DNA from: Spirogloea muscicola
Lineage: Eukaryota; Streptophyta; Zygnematophyceae; Spirogloeales; Spirogloeaceae
Direction of reading: 5' to 3'
NCBI GenBank assembly: GCA_009602725.1
Contig: WELB01000019.1
Location: 1,039,719 to 1,049,896 of the forward strand
DNA length: 10,178 nt
Part shown: positions 1-8,600 of the stretch, piece after piece
Layout: each line of letters starts with the position of its first letter
Numbering within the stretch: position 1 is the first letter of the stretch
Notes under the pieces: model-generated
The model's input: only the letters and a program-made list of their open reading frames with translations
The model's database searches: none
What the model was told of the DNA's origin: nothing
Position numbers and translations under genes: made by a program

Positions 1-1
1 G

Positions 2-2840
2 GCGGCGGCGGCCGCCCCCGAGCGCACGCGCGTCTTTGACTGGGCCGACAGCCAGGCCGCCGCCGACGACGACGACGAGCCTGCGCCTCGGCCTGCTGCC
101 GTCGTCGGCTCTGCCACTGCCGCCGCCGCGGACGGACGACCAGTGGCCGCTGAACACAAGCGGCGGGCGCGCCTGGGCGGCCGCCACCGGCCGGCGAGCA
201 CCGGTGCTGCATCGACGCCTGCGGCCATCAAGCGCAAGCGGCCTCCCGCTCCTGCCAAGGACGTGGCCAGTGAGCCGGCTGCGGACTTACGCCAGCCACC
301 GGTGGTCGCGGCGGCGGTCCGGCAGAGGATCGCGGACGGGGCTGCCGGACGACGGCTGGCGAGCGGCTCCAAGGGCTGCACCCTAGCTGGCACCCCGGCG
401 ACTGCGGCCAAGGGGCGGCCATTGCCGGAGGCAGCGCCGTGCGAGCGTGACGACCTAAAGGAGGACAGCGATGGCGGCCAGCTATCGGAGAATGGGGATG
501 GCGGAGGCAACGACCGGCGGCTGTCTATGTGGGGCGGCGCCTGCACGCAAGTGGCCGTCGAGGCGATCTTCTCCATGCGCTCTGGCGGCGGCGGCAACGA
601 AGCTGAGCCCGTCATGGCAGACGAGAAGCGACCTCCGCCGTCGGAGGCTGAATATTGTCAACCGGCGACGACGGCGTCAACGCTGCCCGGCGATGGAGCT
701 GCGCATTGCCGGCCTGTCAGCCGCCAGGAGCCTGTGACGGACCGCCAGGTGCCTGCACCAGAGGAGGCGAGCACCGTGCCCAGCATCCCCACTGCCCGCC
801 GGGCCACGAGGAACTTGCTGCGGAAGGCGTGGCCGGAGAGGCGGGTGCGGGGTGGCAACGACGGCGAGGCCCTTGTAGACGTGGAGGGCAGCTTCAGTGA
901 TGGCGGCAGCTGCGGTGGCCGTCGCAGGTCCCTGCGCAGCAAGCAGCTGCCGCTGGCTGCCAGTGGCGTGACCGCTGCCTCGGGAGGCAGAGCGAAGCGG
1001 AAGAGAGATGGTCAAGAGGAGGGCGGTGATGTGACGGATGCTGTGTGCCCCAAGGCCGGCGGGCGGCAAGCGGCAGACCCGCAGGCCGGCAGCAGGGGCG
1101 TGCCAAGCGTGCTATTCAGCCACCATCTGCCGGCGAAGACCTTGGCACGGCAGCGCGAGGTGTGTCAGAGGTTTTGGGTTAATGTTTAGGGTTAAGGACT
1201 AGGTTTCTGACCTTTGCTGTTGAGTTCACAATCAATTTTCCTCAGTAAATTTCTGATCTTTGATCCTTATATTACAACCCCAACGCCAAGTCCTGCACTT
1301 CAACCCCCTGTTGTACACAGTGAAGACTCCAGAATGCCTCAGAGCCTCCACCAACTGACTCTGTTGCACTTTTTATATTTGCACAGCCTTTGAATCAAGG
1401 TGCAGGCTTGTAACCATAGGCTTTCAGTGTCGGTTGGGGTTAGTCATACCTCATCTATCTATGGGTAGAGCCTGACTCATGCTTGGTGGTGGTTGATTAG
1501 TACACTCTAACATTATTGACAATGCCGTATGTGACTTGTCTCTGGCAACGTTCTGTGATGCAGCTGCTCTGCAAGCTGGGGTGGAAGGAGGTGAAGAAGG
1601 CGGCAAGCTGCACACATTTCGTGGCGGACCGCTTTGTGCGCACAGCCAATATGCTGGAGACCATGGTGCTGGGGCGACCCGTCGTTGAGCCGGCGTGGCT
1701 TGAGCGCTGCGCGGCACTGGGCGAGGTGGTTGCTGAGCACAGCCACGTGCTGCAGGACCACAGAAAGGAGGCTGAGCTTAGCTTCTCCATGGTGGATTCG
1801 CTGGCAAGTGCCCGCAAGAGGCTTCTACTCCAGGTGATCTCCACTGCACTGAAAATAAAGAAAGCAATGAAGCCCAAATCCTATGTCCTACCCTCTACTT
1901 CCTGAGCATTGCTAATAAAATGATTAGGCATTGCCAATCCACACGAAGGAAGCTGCCGGTGCATGCATTCTATGTGCCACCAAGATTGACGCCAGACTGT
2001 GGCCCTGCAGGGCATGAAGGTGTTCTTGGCAATGCCATCTGCAAAGGAGAGGTCGGTCAGGACCCTCTTGCGGTCACTCATTCAGGCAGGCGGAGGACAG
2101 GTAGGCTGCTGCCATTCTCGTGCTCAACAGATACAAAGTATAGGGGCATTGTTTGTCTTGCAATTGACTTAGGACGTTTGTGTCTTAGTAATTCAGGGGT
2201 TGTGTTCTCAGGGTTTTGTTTGCTTAATTGCTGTCCAGTAATTACAGCAGACTTTATTACTGTTCTCGTTTGTCCACTTCTATTTATGTTGCTGATGGCA
2301 ACTTGTAGAGAAACACAGATGATGAACAAGGAGATGTTAAAGCATTCCTGTTAAAGTCAAACCAGGATTCTGGATGCTTGTGTTATCATGCGCTCTGCAA
2401 GCTCACTAGTCTGTCCTGACCAAGCAGTCAGGACGAACTGTACTTCATGGCCTGTTGACAGATTCTTAGGACCTCGAAGGATGTTGGAAGTGAGGAGAGC
2501 TGTATTGTAATTGCCTCTGGAGAAAGCCACGGCGTTTTCAGTCTCGGGCTCCCTCCAGGTTCACTTATGCTGCTTCATGCTCACAAATAATAGGATCTCC
2601 TGCTGAAGTGGCTCCCAGTGCTCTAGCCTTGTCCACCTCCTTTCGAGCCCACATTGTGTACATTGCTGTCTTGGGCACGCAGGTGCTGCTGTCTTTGCAC
2701 CTGAGCTCATTCTGTCGGGCATCATTCACCAGCGGCTCGATTTCACCAAGTACTTCTCCAACCCTCGGCATGCCTGTTCTATAAGCACTACCGTATATTG
2801 GTTACAGGTTGGCCGCTTGTGGGCTGATGCTCAGTACTGA
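2..2840 (+). CDS. PTIP/PAXIP1-like tandem BRCT domain protein, 5' partial, five visible exons
   Basis: Exon model: 2-1159, 1564-1833, 2011-2100, 2462-2558, 2683-2840 (TGA at 2838-2840), giving 590 visible residues. All four introns are GT-AG and phases match (0, 0, 0, 1). The frame is open to the left edge, so the N-terminus is outside the window. Residues 1 to about 365 are low-complexity, rich in Ala, Gly, Arg and Asp, with basic clusters such as KRKR that look like nuclear localisation signals. BRCT1 covers about residues 368-445: VLFSHHLPAKTLARQ, then CTHFVADRFVRT across the first splice, then GRPVVEPAWLERC with the conserved Trp at about 431. BRCT2 covers about 476-560: MKVFLAMPSAKER, CIVIASGES, then GAAVFAPELILSGIIHQRLDF. 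The order and spacing resemble the last BRCT pair of PTIP and its plant relatives, which bind phosphoproteins in DNA-damage signalling and chromatin regulation. The usual Thr-Gly phosphate-pocket pair of BRCT1 reads Ser-His here. The family is well supported; the exact role is inferred. The final 20 or so residues are the least certain, because GT sites at 2793 and 2808 could lead to another exon. Confidence 0.85.
1160..1563 (+). other. Intron 1 of the BRCT gene
   Basis: The donor is GAG|GTGTGT and the acceptor is GATGCAG|CTG. Removing these 404 bases joins LARQRE directly to LLCKLGWKEV, which restores the BRCT1 helix and strand in phase 0. The intron is AT-richer than the flanking exons. It holds a degenerate telomere-like patch near its 5' end and no credible gene. 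Confidence 0.85.
1172..1196 (+). repeat. Degenerate plant telomere-like patch
   Basis: The stretch reads TTTTGGG, TTAATG, TTTAGGG, TTAAGG in succession, similar to the TTTAGGG telomere unit common in green plants. Only one unit is exact. It lies 12 bases inside intron 1 of the BRCT gene. It may be a short interstitial telomere-like insertion or chance T/G-rich intron sequence. Confidence 0.35.
1834..2010 (+). other. Intron 2 of the BRCT gene
   Basis: The donor is CTCCAG|GTGATC and the acceptor is CCCTGCAG|GGC, phase 0. Splicing joins the end of BRCT1 and its linker (RKRLLLQ) to the start of BRCT2 (GMKVFLAMPS). If retained, the reading frame runs 23 further codons to a TGA at 1903-1905. Two AATAAA hexamers lie inside the intron. 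Confidence 0.85.
1914..1919 (+). promoter_or_regulatory. AATAAA hexamer, possible intronic poly(A) signal
   Basis: This AATAAA begins 9 bases after the in-frame stop reached by reading through intron 2. A second AATAAA lies at 1854-1859. Their position would suit an alternative truncated transcript ending after the first BRCT domain. Green algae often use TGTAA instead, so the functional call is weak. Confidence 0.25.
2101..2461 (+). other. Intron 3 of the BRCT gene
   Basis: The donor is GGACAG|GTAGGC and the acceptor is TTGACAG|ATT, phase 0, 361 bases. Splicing joins LIQAGGGQ to ILRTSKDVGSEES within BRCT2. An alternative acceptor at TTCTTAG (2469) would shift the frame. The intron contains a perfect inverted repeat at 2413-2434 near its 3' end and otherwise nothing recognisable. 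Confidence 0.8.
2413..2434. repeat. Perfect 8-bp inverted repeat in BRCT intron 3
   Basis: GTCCTGAC and GTCAGGAC are separated by 6 bases (CAAGCA), giving an 8-bp stem about 27 bases upstream of the acceptor of intron 3. It could form a hairpin in the pre-mRNA near the branch-point zone. No function is shown. Confidence 0.5.
2559..2682 (+). other. Intron 4 of the BRCT gene
   Basis: The donor is CCTCCAG|GTTCAC and the acceptor is GGCACGCAG|GTGCTG. It is a phase 1 intron of 124 bases. The join turns CCA-G and GT-GCT into Pro-Gly-Ala, recreating the conserved GAAVFAPELIL segment of BRCT2, which strongly supports these sites. Confidence 0.82.
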
Positions 2841-3065
2841 AGTGCTGAGTTGAGACTGTTCCATGCGAGTACAACTGCTTTCTTGGATTGAAGACGATAT
2901 AGTGTTCGCAGCTCATGAAAAGGAGCCATCGGTTATCTGCAGACACCATCTTAGGCAAACGGACACCCAGCAGTGGGGTTCGAGGAAGAGAAGGCGACAA
3001 CTGCGATTAGCTGGCGTGTACAGTGCAGATGACCGATAGTCAGCCCGGCTTGACAATATCTAGAA

Positions 3066-3087
3066 GGCATGCTGGCAAGAGCATGCC
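3066..3087. repeat. Short inverted repeat in the spacer
   Basis: GGCATGC and GCATGCC are separated by 8 bases, giving a 7-bp perfect stem 226 bases past the BRCT stop codon. It could be a 3' UTR hairpin or chance. No T-run or poly(A) signal follows it. Confidence 0.4.
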
Positions 3088-3805
3088 GTAGTTAACAGCT
3101 GCATCCTTACTTCATTGCCAAGAAGGTTGAGTCCTACTTATTAGGAAGTCAAGGCTTACTCCAGGTCAAGTTCACCACCACATTACACTCGCCGGCTTAG
3201 TTGTTCTGTGGCGGACAGTCCTCCTGGACTAGCTGCGGTGAGATAGTGGCCTGCATGTTTTCTGGCGGGCCGCCAACACCCGAAGGCGATAAAAATCTCC
3301 CGAAGGAAGAGCAAAGGCCAGCCCACGAAGCATGGACAAGGTCAAGGGGGAAGCGCCAGCTATATGCAGCCCGTTCAATGGAGGAAGTTGCTACTTAGGA
3401 GGACCACTGCGTGATCCCCGGTCAAGGGCCGCACGATGGAACAACTAGCAACTGGAAAGGATGTGCCCACCAGTCAGCCTAAATGCACCTAAGAAATCAA
3501 TGCTTATGTCAATAGCCTCTATGGCTGTGAGCGGTCTACCCAACTAAAGAGAGAGCGAGAGAAGCCTATGCAATTAAGAAGACAGACTCTTCCAGAACAG
3601 TAGAAGAGCTCGCCCATAGAGAAGAGGGGCAGGTACAGCCAACCCAAAAAGAATGGAGATTGTCCAAAGCCAAAGAACAGGGCGATTGCTGTGGTAGGCC
3701 AGGGGTGGAAATGGTGCGAAGGGGCCAGAAATAGAAGGCGCTGGCTGTGAGTGGCCAACCCAACAGGATTGCCACGGCCAAATGTGGACGGAAAGCACAA
3801 ACCAC

Positions 3806-3868
3806 TTACTCAGTCACTCGCTCACTCTCTCACTCACTCACTCACTCACTCACTCACTCACTCACTCA
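3806..3868 (+). repeat. CTCA/CACT tetranucleotide microsatellite
   Basis: The perfect core spans 3829-3868, ten units of CTCA. It is preceded from about 3806 by interrupted copies (CAGT, CACTCG, CACTCTCT). It lies in non-coding spacer and is likely to vary in length between strains. Confidence 0.93.
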
Positions 3869-4190
3869 TGGCGAGCAAGTCACCACCACAGATGGCCACT
3901 CGATGAGTCTGTCATTGCATCCATGACTGTCTAAATCAGTAGCACATAGATTAAGTAGCATGCCGGAAGAAGTCTGACCGTTTCTCAGCCTGAGGCCGCG
4001 GCCAGGACATGATCGGCACGCAGTTACAAGGCATAACCCAAACAAGTAACAGATTCTTGTCACGGCAGGACGGCCTTAATGCCACGAGCAGCAATGTCCG
4101 TTAAGTCTTTCCTGAAAAGGTTCTGTGGCGTGGCGAGGATGAGTTTGTGGGGCCCTTCGCGAGGAGTGCAAGGAGCACCACCGCGTCCGC

Positions 4191-4216
4191 AAAAGAAAGG
4201 AGGACCAGCCGGTCCT
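4191..4216 (-). terminator. tRNA trailer hairpin and Pol III T-run
   Basis: Read on the minus strand immediately after the tRNA 3' end there is a perfect 6-bp hairpin, AGGACC-GGCT-GGTCCT (4216-4201), then CC and TTTCTTTT (4198-4191). A run of four T residues is the usual RNA polymerase III stop. The hairpin directly abutting the tRNA is unusual and may affect 3' trailer processing. Confidence 0.6.
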
Positions 4217-4290
4217 CGACCCCGCAGGGGGTCGAACCCTGGACCTTTGGATCCGAAGTCCAACGCGCTAATCCACTGCGCCACGAGGTC
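4217..4290 (-). tRNA. tRNA-Arg(TCG)
   Basis: A 74-base cloverleaf can be folded without an intron. The acceptor stem is GACCTCG with CGGGGTC, with one G-U pair, and the discriminator base is G. The D arm is GCGC-AGTGGATTA-GCGC with conserved A14 and G18-G19. The anticodon arm is TTGGA-CTTCGGA-TCCAA with anticodon TCG, reading CGA (Arg). The T arm is CAGGG-TTCGACC-CCCTG. The A box TGGCGCAGTGG and B box GGTTCGACCCC match Pol III promoter consensus, so it looks functional. A TATA-like TTTTATA sits about 45 bases upstream on the minus strand (near 4334-4340), as is common for plant tRNA genes. The terminal CCA is not encoded, as expected for a eukaryotic nuclear gene. Conserved positions are intact, so a decayed tRNA-derived SINE is less likely. 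Confidence 0.93.
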
Positions 4291-5669
4291 GGGCGGAAAA
4301 AGCCTACTAGAGAGCCTGTGGCGCAATTAGCACGTATAAAACTTAGTAGCCTTTAGTAGCCAATACGCTTTAACCTGATTGTGGTGGTTGAACCTGCGTC
4401 CTAACATAACCCCAATCTTGTTCAGGACTTCAGCACCAAGCCCCCCAAAGTAAAGGCCATCGCTTTGCATAGCCCTATTCTTCGCATTGGCTTTGCCTGA
4501 ACAAGTCAGATGCCTTGATTTAGCCTCCCTCCCATGTCGTGTGCGCCGCGCACCTTCCCTCATGTCGGCCTCCGGGTGAACCCGCGTAGCTTAAATTGCT
4601 TGGTACTTTGAAAGATGTTTCTGTCAACTGACTTCCTGAGAGGAGCCCCTTCGCTAGACAGACACCCTTTTGCCAGTCGTTTGATCTGTGCGTCGATGAA
4701 ATGATGGGTGACTACCAGAGAGAGCTCTGTGTCAGGTGGTCCAGCAGCGGAGGTACAGCATCCCTGTACAAGCTGGCTGTCGTACTTCAGGGCACTTGAT
4801 TCTGAAGTCCTCAGGCACACAATACGGTATACTGACCCTAGGCCAATCGAGAAGGCTCGTAAAGAGTAGCAAAACCCAACACACAATATCCGCCTTGCAC
4901 AAGTAGCACCTAATGAGATCGTTGTTGTCACACAGGGCCAAATCTGGGCAGGGGCTTTTATCCGATACACACGTACTGCTAACATGGCCTTCCATCACAG
5001 CACGATCCTGTCCAGCTGCCGACTTGCTAAAGTTACAGGGGTTGTCTGCTTGACGCTCTCAGCTCCTTACAGCCCTTTCTACCTCAGCGTCTGGCTACCC
5101 ACCATTGCTCGATGCTTGGTCAAAAACTCACATAAGCTTCCAATGATTCCGTCCGCCAAATTATAGTCACTGAGTGCTTCGGTGGCCTTCAGTTCCTCGA
5201 GCTTTAGTTGATGTTATCCTGATTGCTGGGCTCATCTGCAGGCTTTTCTGCAGAATAGACTTGCATTGCTGTAGAAGTAGCCAACTTGCTACAAGCTACT
5301 GGTACACTGACCGTGAGCTACTGCTCATATGACAAAAACATTATGGACTTTTGCCAACTCAGGGCGGGAGAGAACTAGGTTCGAGAGTACATATGCTAAA
5401 CAATAGGGTCGAAATGGAGATAACAACAATGGTTGGGATGTCACACCGTTGGTTACTGGCACAAGTTGCTCCCTGCCGATTGTAGCTACAGCTATAATTG
5501 GACGGAGGGTGGAAAGCCAAGCAGATACAGCGGCAGCCCCACCCGTTGTCCATGATAAAAGTGGCATATTGCATGGCTAGATGATAGCACAGTACTTCAG
5601 GAGTCGACCTACAAGCGACAAAGCATTCACCTAAGGTGATTAAGCTATGAGGTGACCAACTAGTCAATG
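4291..5669. other. Intergenic spacer, right part, including the likely RBM25 3' UTR
   Basis: The part just left of 5670 should be the 3' UTR of the minus-strand RBM25-like gene. I see no AATAAA on the minus strand there; TGTAA occurs only near 5033-5037 and 5067-5071, some 600 bases past the stop. A 9-base direct repeat TTAGTAGCC lies at 4343-4351 and 4353-4361. Two minus-strand open frames (4985-4560 and 4563-4327) overlap by four bases but show no recognisable motif. I do not call them genes. Confidence 0.55.
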
Positions 5670-8600
5670 TCACAACTTGGCCGCAGAAGCAGCCTCAACC
5701 CGCTTGATCTCAAAGATCAGCATGCGCCACAACTTGAGCACAAACATCTCAGCCTCGTCGTCCAAGATGGGACTCAGCTGCTGCAGCATGTCCTCGGCAG
5801 TCACATGTCTTCGGGCTGCAGTGAGGACAAACGTGACTAGTGTAGGCTCCTCCTCGCCCAGGTATTCAGCAATCTTCTTGCTGATCCAAGGCCGCATTCT
5901 CTCCTCCAGCTTGTGCTGCAATGGGTCCACATGATACAACATCAGCATTGTTATAGACTTACAACCGAGACTCCCAGCCGACCCCAGCCGACTCAGTAAT
6001 TCACCACCCAAATGCCTTCTTCGAAGATAAAACGCCCCATCAACCATAGAATGTCAGCTTCAGATTGACGTGCAACGCTGGGCATGTATGAGAGTCACCT
6101 ACCTCGTCATAGATGTGCCAAGCTATCTGCAGGTTGAACAGCGCATCCTTCGTCTTAGGTATGGAGTCAATCAGGCTCTTGACGTTAAGAGCAGGCTGGG
6201 CGTCTGCCTTGCCGTCTTGCTGCTTCTTCTCTGCAGTCGCAAGTGCCTCACTTCCTCTCTTCTTGCCCGTTAGCTCACCCCCATTTGCTGTTGTAGACTT
6301 TCGATGATCCTTGTTGAAGGCAGCAGACACAAGCCCAGAAGTCATCTGAGACAAACTTTTGGAGAAGTCGCTGGAGGAAGACCTTCCGGATGCTGTGGCT
6401 GATGGCTTATCGTCCTCCGTGTAATCCAATGGCACCAGTGGCCTCATCCTCTTGTCAGCCTCATTTTCTTCGTCATGGTCCAGTCCAAAAACAGAGGTGC
6501 CAGGCATCCGCTTCGGACCTAGCCTACTGAAACTTGGCCTCTTCAAGACTGGCGCTGTCACTTGGCCAGCGCCGGGCTTGAGAGACTCAGCCAGCACGTC
6601 ATCGGAGGGCAAGTCCACATGCTCCTCAAATGGATCATAGCCATTCTCAGTCCTTGATGCATCCTCTGCATATCAATACAGAACAACAGTCGTCAAGCTG
6701 CTGACTGACTGATAAAGGCTGTGCACAAGCAATCACAAACTGCCAAGCGCAGCAGATCAGCAACATGCAGCCCACTGCCCCTCATCAATAGACAGTGATC
6801 TTCAAGCTGGTCAAGAGCTAGTCAGCTACAATGAGCTACATACCTGCTGCGGGCTTGATCTCCTCAGGAAGAAGAGGTGATAGATCTGCATCATCCTTGA
6901 CATGGGCGTACGCCACCTTCTCACTAACTACAGGAGGAGGAGGAGGGATGCTAAGGACTGTGGTGGGCTCGTCCTTCACTACAGCCACGGCTGCCTTAGC
7001 CTGCTGCTGCGGCAGCAGGCTCGCCATCCTAACTGCTAGGGACGCCGCCCTCTCCGCCTCCTCCTGCTCCAGCCGCCGCCGTTTCATCTCCAGCACCACC
7101 TCCTCCTCCTCCTTCAATCGGTCGTCCTCATCCTCCTCGGCCTCCCGCTTCCGCCGCTTGCGCGCCTCCTCCACTTCTTCCCTGCGGTGCCGCCGGTGCC
7201 AGTCCTCCTCGTCAGTCTCGTCCTCCTGCATTCTGACAACCCGCCTCCTCTCTTTCTCCCTTTCCCTGTCCTTCTCCCTCTCCTTCTCGCGTTGCTTCTC
7301 CTTCTCCCACACCCTCGTCTCCCAGTCCCTCTCCATCTCGATGTACACCCTCTCTGCATGTAGCATGTTTGCCTCCCGTTCCCGCTCTCGCCGTGTCTTT
7401 TGCCGCTCCCTCTCCTTCTCTAGCCGATCAACATCCCTCTCGATGTCTCTGTCTCTCCCTCTCTCTGCATCCTGTCCTCTTTCAAGGGGAGGGGGCAATG
7501 TTCTTCCAGTGCCATCCAGCTTTGGTCCCTCGCCGGAAGGGTGCCTGGATGTTGTAGCAACTGAGTTGTTGCCTGATTCTGCAGAAGACGAATATTGTCA
7601 AAAGATTATGATAATTAATCATTTGCACAAGTACCCATTTCTGCTTCTGTACGTAAAGTCGAAATTATCTTGAAGTGACATACGTCAACACAGCACATGC
7701 TCAAAGACAGCAATGTCATACCAGGCTTGGCCTGATCAGGTCCAGCTTCTCCAAGCAGATTATCTAGTGCTCTTTGGAAGGAAGGTGACTTGGTCAACAG
7801 GTCGGCAGGCGGAGGCGGCGGTGGAGGTGGTAGCGGGTGCAACCTTGCTCTGTGACAATCAAGAGCAACATTGAATAATGTTGATTGATTGCCTGGTGCA
7901 GACAAAAGGGGAGCAAACATCATTGCTAAGCAGGCGCTAATGATCTTATCGACTTGGCTTAGCAAAGGCACACTTCCTGATGGAGAAGCGTACCTCTCCT
8001 CTTCCATCTCCTTCAACCTCTTCAGGACGATTTCATCACGTTCCTGCTCGCTCAAGTTGCCTTGCAGATCGATAAATTTAACCTCCACCTCTGAGGCATT
8101 GGCCTCACTCTTCTGTGCAGAATCCTTTACCTCATCTTCTTTTGCCTTGTCCAAGTTGCCTTCTGTGCTCATCTTCTCATCCAACTTTGTGTCAATCTTA
8201 GCAGGTGCTGCTTCTTCCGAAGCCTTCACTGAAACCACTTCCGGTGCTTTTGCATCTTTTGCTAATTTCTGATCATGTGCACGCTTTGCCGCATAAGCGT
8301 CGAGATACTCTTGAGTAGCCTGGTTGACTTTCAACTGCAATACGAGACCAGACCAATATCAGCATGAAGACTGATTTATCAACCATTGGAACACCATGAA
8401 GCACCATGTACCACAATGTCCCCTGCGGATGTAGCAAGCACAAGTACCCCCTGCACGAGAAGGCAATCACACCGTGATGTTGCTGACAGTACCATAAGCT
8501 CTTGGCCGTCCAGCGGGTACTTGTTGAGCAACCTCATCGCCCTTAGAACCCCCTCCGCAGACTCGTACTCGCAGAAGCCAAAGCCCTTCATAACTCCAGT

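Larger units (their letters stand above)
2841..4190. other. Intergenic spacer, left part
   Basis: This is the region downstream of the BRCT stop; its first part should be 3' UTR. No AATAAA or TGTAA is visible in the first few hundred bases after the stop. Short open frames on both strands show no recognisable domain and no compositional sign of coding. A 7-bp inverted repeat and a CTCA microsatellite are the only structures seen. Confidence 0.6.

Noticed and set aside
36-1106. Several alternative open frames over BRCT exon 1 on both strands
   Set aside because: High GC removes stop codons from all frames. Only the frame starting at position 2 links through the splice at 1159/1564 to the BRCT domains.
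2319-2419. C/D box snoRNA in BRCT intron 3 (ATGATGA ... CTGA)
   Set aside because: No terminal stem can be formed around the boxes, and I see no D' or C' pair with sensible spacing.
3519-3805. Three nested minus-strand frames rich in Phe and Leu, suggestive of membrane segments
   Set aside because: They sit in non-coding spacer beside the microsatellite, have no recognisable family, and the hydrophobicity follows from base composition.
4060-4330. Open frames across the tRNA on both strands
   Set aside because: They read through a tRNA with intact cloverleaf and Pol III boxes. The peptide is an artefact of the tRNA sequence.
4314-4400. Second tRNA on the plus strand, from an A-box-like TGGCGCAATTAGCACG and a weak GGTTGAACC
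   Set aside because: No acceptor or anticodon stem can be paired, the B-box match is poor, and the G18-G19 pair is missing.
5359-5673. Minus-strand open frame of 104 codons after the RBM25 stop
   Set aside because: It starts inside the last codons of the RBM25-like gene at a non-ATG codon and has no recognisable motif. It most likely lies in the 3' UTR.
6831-7673. Plus-strand open frame of 280 codons, very rich in Ser and Arg
   Set aside because: It is the antisense image of the Arg/Glu-rich exon 6 of the RBM25-like gene. Repetitive GAG/AGG codons make the opposite strand read as Ser/Leu without stops.
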